From Candidatus Latescibacterota bacterium (GTDB lineage: Bacteria; Latescibacterota; UBA2968; GCA-2709665): a stretch of 64,000 bases of DNA. Location: contig JAGWBX010000015.1 of NCBI GenBank assembly GCA_021295655.1, positions 1 to 64,000 of the forward strand, in the 5' to 3' direction. Made by a program: the position numbers and the translations under genes. This document shows, in pieces, positions 35,134-44,569 of the stretch (position 1 is the stretch's first letter; every line of letters starts with the position of its first letter). The notes under the pieces are model-generated. The model had not been told where the DNA came from. It ran no database searches and saw only the letters and a program-made list of their open reading frames with translations.

Positions 35134-36285
35134 ATGACAATTCCACGACTATTTGACGCCCCCCGGAAGAGCTTTTTTCTCCTGGGACCTCGGGGCGCTG
35201 GAAAAAGCACCTGGCTGCGATTGACGTTTCCGGATGCGCACGTCGTCAATCTCCTGGCCGAGGATACGTACCAGCGCCTGCTTGCGAATCCGGGTCTCCT
35301 TGCTGCGGAACTGCAGGCCGTGCCGGATGGCCGGTGGGTGGTCATGGACGAAATACAAAGATTGCCGACGCTGCTTAACGAAGTACACCGTTTTATCGAA
35401 GAACGCAGTCTGCGCTTTGTATTGTGCGGGTCCAGTGCGAGAAAACTCAAACGGGCGGGCGTCAACCTCCTCGCCGGCCGCGCCCTGAATCGCGCGATGC
35501 ATCCCTTTACTCCCGAGGAGTTGGGAGAACGGTTCGCGCTTGACGACGCCTTACAACACGGACTGCTGCCCATCGTATGGGATTCGGAAGACAGAGCAGA
35601 GACACTGGTTGCCTATACGCAGATGTATCTTAAAGAGGAGATACAAGCCGAAGCGCTTGTGCGCAATTTGCCCGGATTTGCGCGCTTTCTCCCCGTTGTG
35701 GCGCTCTTTCACGGCCAGACCCTTAACGTGACCAACATCGCAAGGGAAGCTCAGGTTGCACGTACCACGGTGACGGGATATATGGAGATCCTGGAGGAAA
35801 CGCTCCTGGGCTTTCAACTTCCTGCATACGAGACGCGATTACGGGTGCGCGAACGAAAGTTGCCCAAGTGGTATTGGTGTGACCCCGGTCTTGTACGGGC
35901 GATGAAAAGGGTGACGACGCCTCCCTCGCCGGAGGAACGAGGCGCGCTATTCGAGGGCCTGATTGCTCAGTCGATCCGGGCGTACACAGACTACCGTAAT
36001 CTGTGCGATGAATGCTTCTATTGGTCGACACCCGCTCAGACGCGAACCGAGGTCGACTTCCTGCTCAATCGCGCCGGGGAATTCTTGGCAGTCGAAGTCA
36101 AATCCGGCGGGACGTTTGCGGAATCCTGGTGCAAGGGACTGAGGGTCCTGGCCGCGCTGCCGGGGCTTTGCCGCCGGCTTGTGGTCTATCCCGAAGGACC
36201 TGAATTACGTACCACGGACGGTATCGAAATCCTTCCGTTTTCGAAATTCTCCAGCCTGTTGGCCGCCGATAGCTTGTGGCCGTGA
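35134..36285 (+). CDS. AAA_14/DUF4143 ATPase with nuclease-like C-terminal domain
   Basis: A 383-aa protein. The N-terminal AAA_14 P-loop is GPRGAGKST (18-26) and Walker B is VVMDE (69-73). A winged-helix part follows (NIAREAQVARTTVTGYMEIL), and the C-terminal DUF4143 domain carries the PD-(D/E)xK-like motifs TEVDFLL and AVEVKSG. Members are widespread, often beside toxin-antitoxin or mobile genes, without settled function. It has its own promoter and is bracketed by direct repeats next to tRNA-Leu, which suggests a mobile cargo gene. Confidence 0.88.
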   Translation: MTIPRLFDAPRKSFFLLGPRGAGKSTWLRLTFPDAHVVNLLAEDTYQRLLANPGLLAAELQAVPDGRWVVMDEIQRLPTLLNEVHRFIEERSLRFVLCGSSARKLKRAGVNLLAGRALNRAMHPFTPEELGERFALDDALQHGLLPIVWDSEDRAETLVAYTQMYLKEEIQAEALVRNLPGFARFLPVVALFHGQTLNVTNIAREAQVARTTVTGYMEILEETLLGFQLPAYETRLRVRERKLPKWYWCDPGLVRAMKRVTTPPSPEERGALFEGLIAQSIRAYTDYRNLCDECFYWSTPAQTRTEVDFLLNRAGEFLAVEVKSGGTFAESWCKGLRVLAALPGLCRRLVVYPEGPELRTTDGIEILPFSKFSSLLAADSLWP

Positions 36286-36304
36286 GGGTATACGCCAAGG
36301 TACA

Positions 36305-36387
36305 CACGGCGCTTTGCTGACATCGGCTTCGCGTGAGAATCCGCTACCATCCCCGCAACAAAAACGGCACCCGCTTTCGCGGGTGCC
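36305..36387. repeat. direct repeat copy 2, adjoining tRNA-Leu
   Basis: An 83-bp partner of 34927-35008. It begins 20 bases after the ATPase stop codon and ends 11 bases from the 3' end of tRNA-Leu, including that tRNA's terminator. Confidence 0.8.
36359..36387 (-). terminator. tRNA-Leu terminator
   Basis: On the minus strand GGCACCCGC, loop GAAA, GCGGGTGCC (36387-36366) is followed by GTTTTTGTT. It lies directly downstream of tRNA-Leu. Confidence 0.8.
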
Positions 36388-36397
36388 TTAAATGTTC

Positions 36398-36484
<87 letters not shown>

Positions 36485-36506
36485 GCCATTGAATCCGGGA
36501 TCGGAA

Positions 36507-36535
36507 AATATCTCAATCTGCGCTCATACTGTCAA
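36507..36535 (-). promoter_or_regulatory. tRNA-Leu promoter
   Basis: On the minus strand TTGACA (36535-36530), 17 bases, GATATT (36512-36507). The predicted start near 36500 leaves a short leader before the tRNA 5' end at 36484. Confidence 0.7.
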
Positions 36536-36658
36536 GAGGAAGCAGGTGTTCGACAACGTACCATTCGTCGCAGAAAGAACGGCCTCACGTGCCGCCGGTC
36601 AGGTCTTGCCAGCATCCAATCCGCTACGGCAACATCAGATGCCGCGGGAGATCCTTCG

Positions 36659-37279
36659 TCAGCCCGGCGGCTTCCGATCCGCCACGGGCGGCCCCAGAAT
36701 CTCATTGTAGATGATCGCCTTGCGGACCGTTTGCGGTTTGAAATCGATCTCGATCCGCCGTCGACGGGTTCTGCGGCGAGGCGCCGCGGCCAGCGGGAGG
36801 ACTTTCGGCGAATCGTCCCGCTCGCTCTCCTGTGCGAATTCCGCCCCGTCGCCGCTTGTCGCCCCGCCGGTGTGCTCGTCCTCCGGCGGGGCGAAACCGG
36901 CCGGCCGATATTCATCCCCTGTGTAGGCTTCACTCACCGGACGCGCGCCCCTCACGTCCCTGAACTCTCTCCCGCCTTGAGATTCACTCACAGGACGCGT
37001 ACCTCTGACTTCCTGAAACTCCGGTCCCGTTGGCGCCTCGCTCACCGGGCGTGTGCCCCGTACCTCCCGGAACTCCCCCGCCATTGGCTTCGGCCCGGGG
37101 GGCTCCGATTCCAGGAAGATCTCATCTTCCGAAGGATCGAGGTCAGGCACACCCATCGGGGGCAGGCCCAGATCCTCTTCCTCGTGTTCCCGCCGCCGCC
37201 GTGCCTCCAGGATCTTGTTGATCACCGAAGAAATCACACTCAGCGCGATCACCAGGATGATGGTGAGTTCGAAACTCAT
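36659..37279 (-). CDS. membrane-anchored protein with three 18-aa repeats, FloA operon
   Basis: A 206-aa protein of unknown function. An N-terminal membrane helix (about 4-24) is followed by a charged linker. Three tandem 18-residue repeats (69-122) of the form EFREVRGTRPVSE follow, then a basic stretch (RRRTRRRR) and a C-terminal segment AIIYNEILGPPVADR. The ATG is three bases after the floA stop codon with GGAG upstream, so it is the last gene of the nfeD-floA operon. The repeats probably form a flexible or docking region of a flotillin-associated partner; that is inference. Confidence 0.75.
   Translation of the reverse strand: MSFELTIILVIALSVISSVINKILEARRRREHEEEDLGLPPMGVPDLDPSEDEIFLESEPPGPKPMAGEFREVRGTRPVSEAPTGPEFQEVRGTRPVSESQGGREFRDVRGARPVSEAYTGDEYRPAGFAPPEDEHTGGATSGDGAEFAQESERDDSPKVLPLAAAPRRRTRRRRIEIDFKPQTVRKAIIYNEILGPPVADRKPPG
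36914..37075 (-). repeat. three 54-bp tandem coding repeats
   Basis: Three consecutive 54-base units encode residues 69-122 of the FloA-linked protein (EFREVRGTRP, EFQEVRGTRP, EFRDVRGARP, each followed by VSE and five variable residues). Unit length and frame are exact. Confidence 0.85.
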
Positions 37280-37282
37280 GAT

Positions 37283-38281
37283 TTAGGTTTCTCCCCGATC
37301 CGTATCATTTTCCGGACTCTCAGGGGTTTCCGCAATTCCCTCGCGCATCGAGGTATCCGCCTGGATATTCTGCATCCGGTAATAGTCCATGACGCCCAGA
37401 TGGCCGCTTCGGAACGCTTCGGCCATCGCGCGGGGCACCTCGGCTTCCGCCTCCACCACCCTGGCCCGCATCTCCACGACTCTCGCGCTCATCTCCTGCT
37501 CATGCGCCACGGCCATCGCACGCCGCTCTTCCGCCTTCGCCCGTGCAATTTTCAGATCGGCCTCCGCCTGGTCCGTCTGGAGTTTGGCCCCGATATTGTC
37601 GCCCACGTCCACGTCGGCGATATCGATGGACAGGATTTCATACGCCGTACCCGAATCCAACCCTTTCCCCAACACGGTCTTTGAAATCAGATCCGGATTC
37701 TCCAGCACGGCCTTGTGTGTATCCGAGGAACCGATCGTTGTCACGATTCCCTCGCCAACCCGCGCGACGATCGTCTCCTCGCCGGCGCCGCCGACCAGCC
37801 GGTCGATGTTGGCGCGCACGGTGACCCTGGACGTCGCCTTTACCTGGATGCCGTCTTTGGCCACGGCCGTGACCATTGGGGTGGAAATCACTTTGGGATT
37901 GACGCTGACCTGCACGGCCTCCAGCACGTTACGGCCGGCAAGGTCGATGGCCGCGGCACGCTCCGTGGTGAGATTGATCCCGGCTTTGTCCGCCGCGATC
38001 AGGGCAGTGATCACGTTCTCCACCTGCCCTCCCGACAGAAAATGCGCTTCCAGGAAGGAAGTTGGGATCTTCAGCCCGGCCTTGGTTGCGCTGATCTGAG
38101 CTCCCAGGATAAGTCGCGGGGAAACGCGGCGCAGGCGCATCCCCACCAGTTCGCCGATACCGATCCGGACGCGGGCCGCAAGCGCCGAGATCCACAGCCC
38201 GAACGGAATAAAATAAAAGAACAGAAACAGTGCGACGACTAGTGCGACAACACCAAACAACAGCGCAATTCCTTCGAACAT
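37283..38281 (-). CDS. floA: flotillin-like protein FloA
   Basis: A 332-aa flotillin-like protein. It has an N-terminal membrane-embedded segment (about 5-35), the FloA/YqfA core ([22 protein letters not shown]), and a helical C-terminal part rich in AEA repeats. It scaffolds membrane microdomains. The size (331 aa in Bacillus) and the adjacent nfeD genes match the conserved nfeD-floA pair. ATG 38281 has GGAG seven bases upstream. Confidence 0.93.
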   Translation of the reverse strand: MFEGIALLFGVVALVVALFLFFYFIPFGLWISALAARVRIGIGELVGMRLRRVSPRLILGAQISATKAGLKIPTSFLEAHFLSGGQVENVITALIAADKAGINLTTERAAAIDLAGRNVLEAVQVSVNPKVISTPMVTAVAKDGIQVKATSRVTVRANIDRLVGGAGEETIVARVGEGIVTTIGSSDTHKAVLENPDLISKTVLGKGLDSGTAYEILSIDIADVDVGDNIGAKLQTDQAEADLKIARAKAEERRAMAVAHEQEMSARVVEMRARVVEAEAEVPRAMAEAFRSGHLGVMDYYRMQNIQADTSMREGIAETPESPENDTDRGET

Positions 38282-38340
38282 ATCACGGCTCCTTGTATTC
38301 TCAGACGGTTGAACCCGGTCCGGCTCAAACGAGGGTCCCG

Positions 38341-38626
38341 TTAACGGGCGTCCTCGGCCTTACGTACCACAATCCGGTTGCCTTCAACCTCGACCACCCT
38401 GATCGGGCTGTCCTTTTCGATAAATTCGCCATCGGCCGCCACGTTGACCCGACGCCCGTCGATCAGGCGTGCAGGCCACACCCTCTTTGCCGGTTAGCGC
38501 GTCATGACTTCCCGTGGCTATGTATCCTGCTTCGGTACGTTCGTCTGCGTTAAGCACCAGCCATTTCCACAACACAACCGTAATTGCGACGACAAACACG
38601 ACTAATATAGCAATTACTTCGATCAT
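38341..38626 (-). pseudogene. short NfeD-like protein, C-terminal OB domain frame-disrupted
   Basis: From ATG 38626 a membrane helix (IEVIAILVVFVVAITVVLW) leads into YIATGSHDALTGKEGVA, the beginning of an NfeD C-terminal OB domain. The frame then leaves the family sequence. The missing strands (IDGRRVNVAADGEFIEK and onward to a TAA at 38341) are present in another frame. The expected linker between them (usually like TDLRPSG) is absent. So the gene has lost about 20 bases or was wrongly assembled. It resembles the end of the full-length nfeD just upstream and probably arose from it by duplication. Confidence 0.65.
38359..38465. repeat. 107-bp near-identical duplicated block, copy A
   Basis: Identical to 38736-38842 except for one base. 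It encodes the last strands of the NfeD OB domain. The sequence beyond the block diverges abruptly in both copies, at the very place where both frames break. Confidence 0.85.
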
Positions 38627-38735
38627 AAAACGGCGCCTGACCAATTTCAATCAGCTGCGATGCCCCCTGCCGAATGACACTCATCAAGCAGCCCGTTGAA
38701 AAAGTCCATCCGGACTGCTAACCCGTTTCCCCGGT

Positions 38736-38842
38736 CTTACGTACCACAATCCGGTTGCCTTCGACCTCGACCACCCTGATCGGGCTGTCCTTTTCGATAA
38801 ATTCGCCATCGGCCGCCACGTTGACCCGACGCCCGTCGATCA
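38736..38842. repeat. 107-bp near-identical duplicated block, copy B
   Basis: Partner of 38359-38465. It lies just past the premature stop codon of the full-length nfeD gene and encodes the C-terminal strands that gene should end with, in a shifted frame. Confidence 0.85.
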
Positions 38843-40030
38843 CGCGACGCCCTCCTTTCCCACGAGTGCGTCGTGTTGACCGGTGGCTATATAGCCTGCG
38901 TCACTGCGTTCTTCTTCATGGAGCACAAGCCATTTCCACGCAGACGTGCGGGGCAGCATTTTCAACATCACGCAGGCGATCACAACCGTGGATATAAATG
39001 CCAGAAGCAGCGGCCGGGCGCCAACGCCAACGGACTGCCACGTCCACAGTTCGGGTCGACCCATCAGACTCAGGAACAGGCCTGCAGTCATCAGCACCAC
39101 CCCGGGAACGGCCAGCACACCGAATCCGGCAATGAAGAACAGGTCGGTAATCACCAGAATCACCCCGCCCAGAAAGAGCAGCACCTCCGTCCAGTCGGCC
39201 AGCTTCACAAGCATATGACTGCCGAAAAACAGACCCAGGCAGATCAGGCCGATCGTGCCGCCGACGCCCCAACCCGGGCTCTGGATCTCAAAGATCAGCC
39301 CCAGGAAGCCGAGCGACATCAGCAGCGACGCCACGATGGGATGGGTGAGCCAGCGCACGACCTGCTCCGACCAGTTCACCGACTGCCGCGTTACCCGCGC
39401 ACCTTCCAGTTCATATTGCGCCAGCACGGCCTGAAGTTTATCGCCCTCGGCCGTTGCGGTAATCATGTATTCCGCAATCTTTACCGCAACCGCTTCGGTT
39501 GTGGTAAGCGTCAGCAGCTTCCCCTTCGGCGCAAGATCCTCTATGTCCACGTCTTCATCGACCATCGCCTCCGCCAGTTCGGGGGGGCGGCCCGTCTTCT
39601 CGGCGGTCGCCTTCATCTCGTTGCGAAAATAAGAGATGACCTTTTCGCTGGCTTTCTTGCCCTGCATGTCAACGGCCGTGGCCGCGCCGATCGTTCCCCC
39701 TTCCACCATGACGATATGCCGCGTGGCCAGTGAAATCAGGGCGCCGGCCGAGATCGCACGGGGGTTGATGAAGGCAATGGTTTTCACCTCGCTGTACAGA
39801 ATCGCGTCCCGGATGACCAGTGCCGCGTCCAGCGCTCCGCCCGGGGTGTCGATTTCAAATATCACCGCCGACACGCCCTCAGCTTCGGCTTCTTCCATAA
39901 CCCGCGAGATAAAGGCGGCGAGCCCTCGCTCAATGGTCCCCTCGATCGGCACGACATAGACCGAACCATCCGCCAGGCACGTGGCCGGCAGCAGCAGCAG
40001 GAACGCAAGAACCGCAAGCGTTACGCGCAT
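38840..40030 (-). CDS. full-length NfeD (ClpP-like membrane serine protease), C-terminus cut by frameshift
   Basis: A 396-aa protein: signal peptide (1-20), ClpP-class serine protease domain with nucleophile S94 in AISAGALIS and a lysine region GKKASEK (135-141), then four or five membrane helices (about 240-370). It stops at GKEGVA, where the C-terminal OB domain should continue. The rest of that domain follows in another frame to a TAG at 38718. I choose ATG 40030 for its signal peptide and upstream GAGGGAG; ATG 40069 is possible. NfeD proteins cleave membrane partners such as stomatin/flotillin relatives, here FloA. Confidence 0.85.
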   Translation of the reverse strand: MRVTLAVLAFLLLLPATCLADGSVYVVPIEGTIERGLAAFISRVMEEAEAEGVSAVIFEIDTPGGALDAALVIRDAILYSEVKTIAFINPRAISAGALISLATRHIVMVEGGTIGAATAVDMQGKKASEKVISYFRNEMKATAEKTGRPPELAEAMVDEDVDIEDLAPKGKLLTLTTTEAVAVKIAEYMITATAEGDKLQAVLAQYELEGARVTRQSVNWSEQVVRWLTHPIVASLLMSLGFLGLIFEIQSPGWGVGGTIGLICLGLFFGSHMLVKLADWTEVLLFLGGVILVITDLFFIAGFGVLAVPGVVLMTAGLFLSLMGRPELWTWQSVGVGARPLLLAFISTVVIACVMLKMLPRTSAWKWLVLHEEERSDAGYIATGQHDALVGKEGVA

Positions 40031-40167
40031 CCGGGAGAACTCCCTCGGCTGTTGAGAATTACGCGGCATTATCAACAACTTCAGTTTACCGTATTCCGCT
40101 ATGGTTGTCAATGGCTTTCAGACCAACCGCCAGGGCATAAGCGCCGCATTCCAGGACGTTTTCCGGC

Positions 40168-40196
40168 TTGACATCAACGCCACATCCTTGTATTTT
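40168..40196 (+). promoter_or_regulatory. tRNA-Met promoter
   Basis: TTGACA (40168-40173), 17 bases, TATTTT (40191-40196); predicted start about 11 bases before the tRNA 5' end. Confidence 0.65.
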
Positions 40197-40213
40197 TCAC
40201 CGGAAATACAGGT

Positions 40214-40289
40214 GGCGGCGTAGCTCAGTTGGCAGAGCAGTGGAATCATAATCCATGGGTCGGGGGTTCAAGTCCCTCCGCCGCTACCA
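40214..40289 (+). tRNA. tRNA with CAT anticodon (elongator Met most likely)
   Basis: A 76-base cloverleaf: acceptor GGCGGCG with CGCCGCT, D-arm GCTCAGTTGGCAGAGC, anticodon stem GTGGA/TCCAT with loop ATCATAA, T-arm GGGGGTTCAAGTCCCTC, encoded CCA. The first pair is G-U. It lacks the C1-A72 mismatch and GGG/CCC anticodon stem of an initiator. A tRNA-Ile2 (lysidine-modified CAT) cannot be excluded by sequence. Confidence 0.92.
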
Positions 40290-40311
40290 ATTGAAACTCC
40301 GGCGATAGAAG

Positions 40312-41368
<1,057 letters not shown>

Positions 41369-41416
41369 AGACACTCCGTTGTTTTGCACGTGGTCCCCGC
41401 AGGCGCGAGGGTACCT

Positions 41417-42289
41417 CTATTTCCCCATCGCTCCCGCCATCGCGCGCACGTGTTCCGGGCCGGCGCCGCAACAGGATCCAAGGTACCGGACGTCGGCGGC
41501 AACAGCATCCCTCGCGAACCGGGCGAATTGCGCCTTCGTGGCGGCCGGCGCGTCCCACCAGGAATGCCAGGCCGATGGTTGGCAACAGACCGGCACGTTG
41601 ACCGCCTGCCGCATTTGAGTTGCGAATTCGAGCATCGCGGAGGGCGGACAGATGCAGTTCAGCCCCACAACGTCGGCGCCGGCATCCGCCAGTTGTCTCG
41701 CGCATTCCGCAGGCGAAAACCCGTCGAACGTTTCCGCGTTTCCCTTGCCCTCCATGCTCACCGTTACCACCAGCGGCAGTCCTGATCCTTTTGCGAGGTC
41801 CAGCGCGAGGAGCGCTTCGTCGAGCCAGGAGAACGTCTCCAGAATCAGGAAATCAACGCCGCCATCGCAAATCCAGCGAAGTTGCTCGTCCAGCCAGGCG
41901 CACGTACGGTCCCGCTTCGCGGCGTCGGAGGGATCGTAATCCATCAGTGAAATCGTGGGACTGTTCAGGTTGCCCGCAACCAGCGCATCGCCGCCAGCCA
42001 CTTCTCTGGCGATCCGGCAGGCCGTGGCATTGATCTCCTCCGCGCGGTCCCCGAAACCCGCCGGTTTCAGCATGTTTGACGTCCCGAAAAACGTGAGTGT
42101 CTGAAGCACCTCGGCCCCCGCGTCCTTGAATTCCTGCGTCAGCCTGCGCACCTCCTCGGGATGGGTTGCCACCACCTGCGGCGTCATCGCGCCTGTTCTC
42201 ACGAAACCCCGCAGCCGCAACCCCATCAGGTATCCCCCGTCACCCAGGACAAACCCCTTTTCAAGCCGCTGCAACAGGCCTTCAGACAT
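41417..42289 (-). CDS. homocysteine S-methyltransferase-family protein
   Basis: A 290-aa Hcy-binding TIM barrel. The zinc ligands C212 (GLNC), C273 and C274 (GSCCG) are all present, so thiol methyl transfer is feasible. The gene has the N-terminal VLGDGGYLMGLRLRG of betaine- or S-methylmethionine-dependent members. There is no cobalamin domain. The start ATG 42289 is chosen because similarity begins there; the frame extends upstream without recognisable content. It follows the ceramidase-like gene on the same strand. Confidence 0.88.
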   Translation of the reverse strand: MSEGLLQRLEKGFVLGDGGYLMGLRLRGFVRTGAMTPQVVATHPEEVRRLTQEFKDAGAEVLQTLTFFGTSNMLKPAGFGDRAEEINATACRIAREVAGGDALVAGNLNSPTISLMDYDPSDAAKRDRTCAWLDEQLRWICDGGVDFLILETFSWLDEALLALDLAKGSGLPLVVTVSMEGKGNAETFDGFSPAECARQLADAGADVVGLNCICPPSAMLEFATQMRQAVNVPVCCQPSAWHSWWDAPAATKAQFARFARDAVAADVRYLGSCCGAGPEHVRAMAGAMGK

Positions 42290-42381
42290 CGGATAAGGTG
42301 CCTTTCGCGAATCAGAAGAATTGCCGGGTTGAACAAAGACGGGAGAGGATCGCTTTGCCACAACTCGCTCCCGGCCACCGG

Positions 42382-43534
42382 CTATCTTTCCGGTCGGCCC
42401 CACGCTTCCTGCAACAGGGCGATCGCGCCCTCGCGGATCTGCGCTTCGGATTCCATCTCGAGCGGCGCGAACAATACCTCGCCGTCTCCCTCGATGCGCG
42501 CGTGCGCGGTTGGCAGATATCCAACCTCGGGACACGGGTTGCACAGAAGCATGACCCTGTCGAACGCGGCGGCCTCTCGAATGGCGAACGACGTCTCCAC
42601 AAAGGGCTCGCCGGGAATGTGAATCAAAGCGCTGTCGCCGAGTACCACCGCATGAAAGTCAAACGCGCAGGTCGGCTGATCCCGGTACGTCCACGCCAGC
42701 CAGTATTCGTATCGCGCGAGCCCCTCCGCGGCGGGGGGATTCACCTCCCATTCCTTCCGGGCCGCCTCGACGTCCGCCACGGGTTGGCGAGCAATCCGGA
42801 TTGTGCGTTTGAACAGCGCCAGTTCCACGTCCTCCCGCGGCGTAAGCCCGTTGTAAATTGCCAACGCCGTTCCGGCCAGCGAGCGTCCGATGCGGCCGCA
42901 GGGGTCCTCCGTTTCACGTACGGGATGCACGTTGCCCAGCGCGCCCGGGATGAAAAGACCGTCGATCCCCCGTTCGCCGAGTTCCCGGACAACCACGCCG
43001 GGATAATCCGCCGAGACGTTGCCGCGCAGGTCCCACAGAGCCAGCGCGTGACATCCGAAATTCGTCAACGCAATCGGCCGCCTGCCGTCACGGTCGAAGC
43101 GCACCACGCCCACCTGGGGATCCACCGCGTCATAGACAAGATCGTCCGGCGGCCTGGGAAACTCCGTCAGCGAGACCATCCGCAGATTGCCGTACTTATC
43201 GTGCCTCGTTCCCGAATTCCTTTAACGCCTCGGTGGGCTGATTCACGTAGAACTGGAACAGCGTGGGACCCGTGCCCATATGGCTGGCGCCGGGGAGCAC
43301 CCATGCGGGGTCCACGTCCGTCTCCGCCAGGTCCGCGGCCATCATGTCGAAGCAGTATTCGTCGAACAGAAACAGGTCCGCCGCCAGAAACGTCACCTGC
43401 CGGTCGCCCCGCCGCACGTGCAGCGCGCGAAAGAAGAGGGGATCGTAGATTTCGAATGACACGTGGGCGGGAGGCGTAATATCCACCTTGCCGAATCCCG
43501 CCATAATTCGCCCGTTCGGGTTCGAATCGCTCAT
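42382..43534 (-). pseudogene. neutral/alkaline ceramidase N-terminal-like protein, frameshifted
   Basis: Two frames together form one protein. The first (43534-43196) opens with AGFGKVDITPP and holds VLPGASHMGTGP, the counterpart of the THTHSGP zinc motif. The second (from about 43210 to 42382) continues with DKYGNLRMVSL, LTNFGCHALAL, SADYPG and FIPGALGNVHP, further ceramidase-like motifs. A one-base shift near 43196-43215 separates them. No signal peptide is visible, unlike secreted ceramidases. Either a true inactivating mutation or a single-base error in the assembly; the rest of the coding sequence looks intact. Confidence 0.72.
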
Positions 43535-43946
43535 GGATGATTTCCTCTAAACGGAACCGTTCGTTTCCCTTTACACTGTACGGCGCCGGGCCCCGAATGC
43601 CCTGCGGGCCGACCGCATCCCATCATAATACCGGCGTCATTGACTGTCAAGCCGGGATCGGGCGGGGTTGAGCGGCCCGCGCCACGGTCCATGGAACGCA
43701 AATGACCTGACAACCCGTTGAAAAAGTCCATCCGGGCTGCCTGCCTGTGCGGTGCACGCAGACAGGCGTCCGGCCTCGCATGCAGAGCGACTTTTTCAAC
43801 GGACTGCCAAGCGGCTTGACAACGCTTTGTCAACTGGTTATTATGGACGTGACAAACAGGCCCCGTTGACGACGTCTCCGAGCCCTCGCGTCGGTAAACG
43901 TTCTGTTCGAAATGACGATGCCCAAACGCTGACAGGAGCCCTGGCG
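43535..43946. other. gene-free spacer with a hairpin element
   Basis: No supported gene. It contains the long inverted repeat 43716-43801, listed separately, in the divergent region between the ceramidase-like gene (-) and the coiled-coil protein (+). Confidence 0.6.
43716..43801. repeat. inverted-repeat element, related to a half copy at 38692-38718
   Basis: CGTTGAAAAAGTC (43716-43728) and GACTTTTTCAACG (43789-43801) are perfect 13-base inverted arms; the interior can fold further (GCCTG with CAGGC). The left arm plus the next 12 bases recur at 38692-38718, beside the disrupted nfeD gene, with one difference. This suggests a dispersed small element. Confidence 0.65.
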
Positions 43947-44261
43947 ATGGCCGAAACGCCCGATTCTCAAGCCGCACCTGCCCCGGACAATACCCACTGG
44001 GGGGTTGCCTATCTGCGCGAAGACCTGCAGGATCTGCGCCAGCAATTACGCGAAGACGTCAAAGACCTGCGCCAGCAGATCGCAGAGACCCATAAGCGAA
44101 TTGACGAGACCAATAAGCGAATCGACGAGACCAATAAGCGAATCGACGAGACCAATAAGCGAATTGACGAGACCAATAAACTCATTGAATCCCGTTTCGC
44201 CTGGCTGATTACGACCATGGTGGCACTGACTGGCATTCTCATTGCGGTGATCAAGCTCTGA
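43947..44261 (+). CDS. small tail-anchored coiled-coil protein with exact heptad repeats
   Basis: A 104-aa protein: a charged N-terminus, a coiled coil with DLRQQLREDVKDLRQQ, then four exact heptads RIDETNK (about 50-77), and one C-terminal membrane helix (WLITTMVALTGILIAVI). AGGAG lies eight bases before ATG 43947. Its layout resembles small DUF1640/hemolysin-XhlA-like coiled-coil membrane proteins, but I claim no function. A strong terminator lies about 145 bp downstream. Confidence 0.75.
   Translation: MAETPDSQAAPAPDNTHWGVAYLREDLQDLRQQLREDVKDLRQQIAETHKRIDETNKRIDETNKRIDETNKRIDETNKLIESRFAWLITTMVALTGILIAVIKL
44094..44177 (+). repeat. four 21-bp tandem repeats
   Basis: Units of AAGCGAAT(C or T)GACGAGACCAAT at 44094, 44115, 44136 and 44157. 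They differ only at one synonymous position and encode KRIDETN heptads, so unit length equals one coiled-coil heptad and length changes would keep the register. Confidence 0.9.
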
Positions 44262-44569
44262 AGCCTACCTGTTTTCGCATCTATCTCGTTCTGCGTACTC
44301 TTTTTCTTTTGCGAACGGTGTTGACTGGGTAACTGATTGACGGGTCAGGTCGAATCCGGATCGATTTGACCAACTCCTGCACATCCGGTGGACTCAGTTT
44401 CAAGACGGGACAACACACTACGTGAGTGCATTGTCCCGTTTTTGGCGTCCGGCGCGTATATTCGACATACGGTTCGTGGCCCGGAAGCGCGTCGGTCCGA
44501 TTCGCCGGAGATCGGCCGGGGCCGCGTTGTGACATCGAGAACACCGAGTATTGGAAAGGTAGATTACGG
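44262..44569. other. intergenic spacer before the glycan cluster
   Basis: No gene. It holds the terminator at 44405-44443; the remaining 120 bases before the heparinase-like gene contain no clear promoter. Confidence 0.55.
44405..44443 (+). terminator. intrinsic terminator
   Basis: Stem ACGGGACAA (44405-44413) with TTGTCCCGT (44431-44439), internal CACT/AGTG pairing, then a five-T run. It separates the coiled-coil gene from the heparinase-like gene. Confidence 0.8.

Noticed and set aside
43531..43977. Minus-strand frame upstream of the ceramidase-like gene
   Set aside because: Covers the inverted-repeat element and the start of the coiled-coil gene on the other strand. No domain content.
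44094..44177. Possible CRISPR array
   Set aside because: Repeats are directly tandem with no spacers and encode heptads of a protein.
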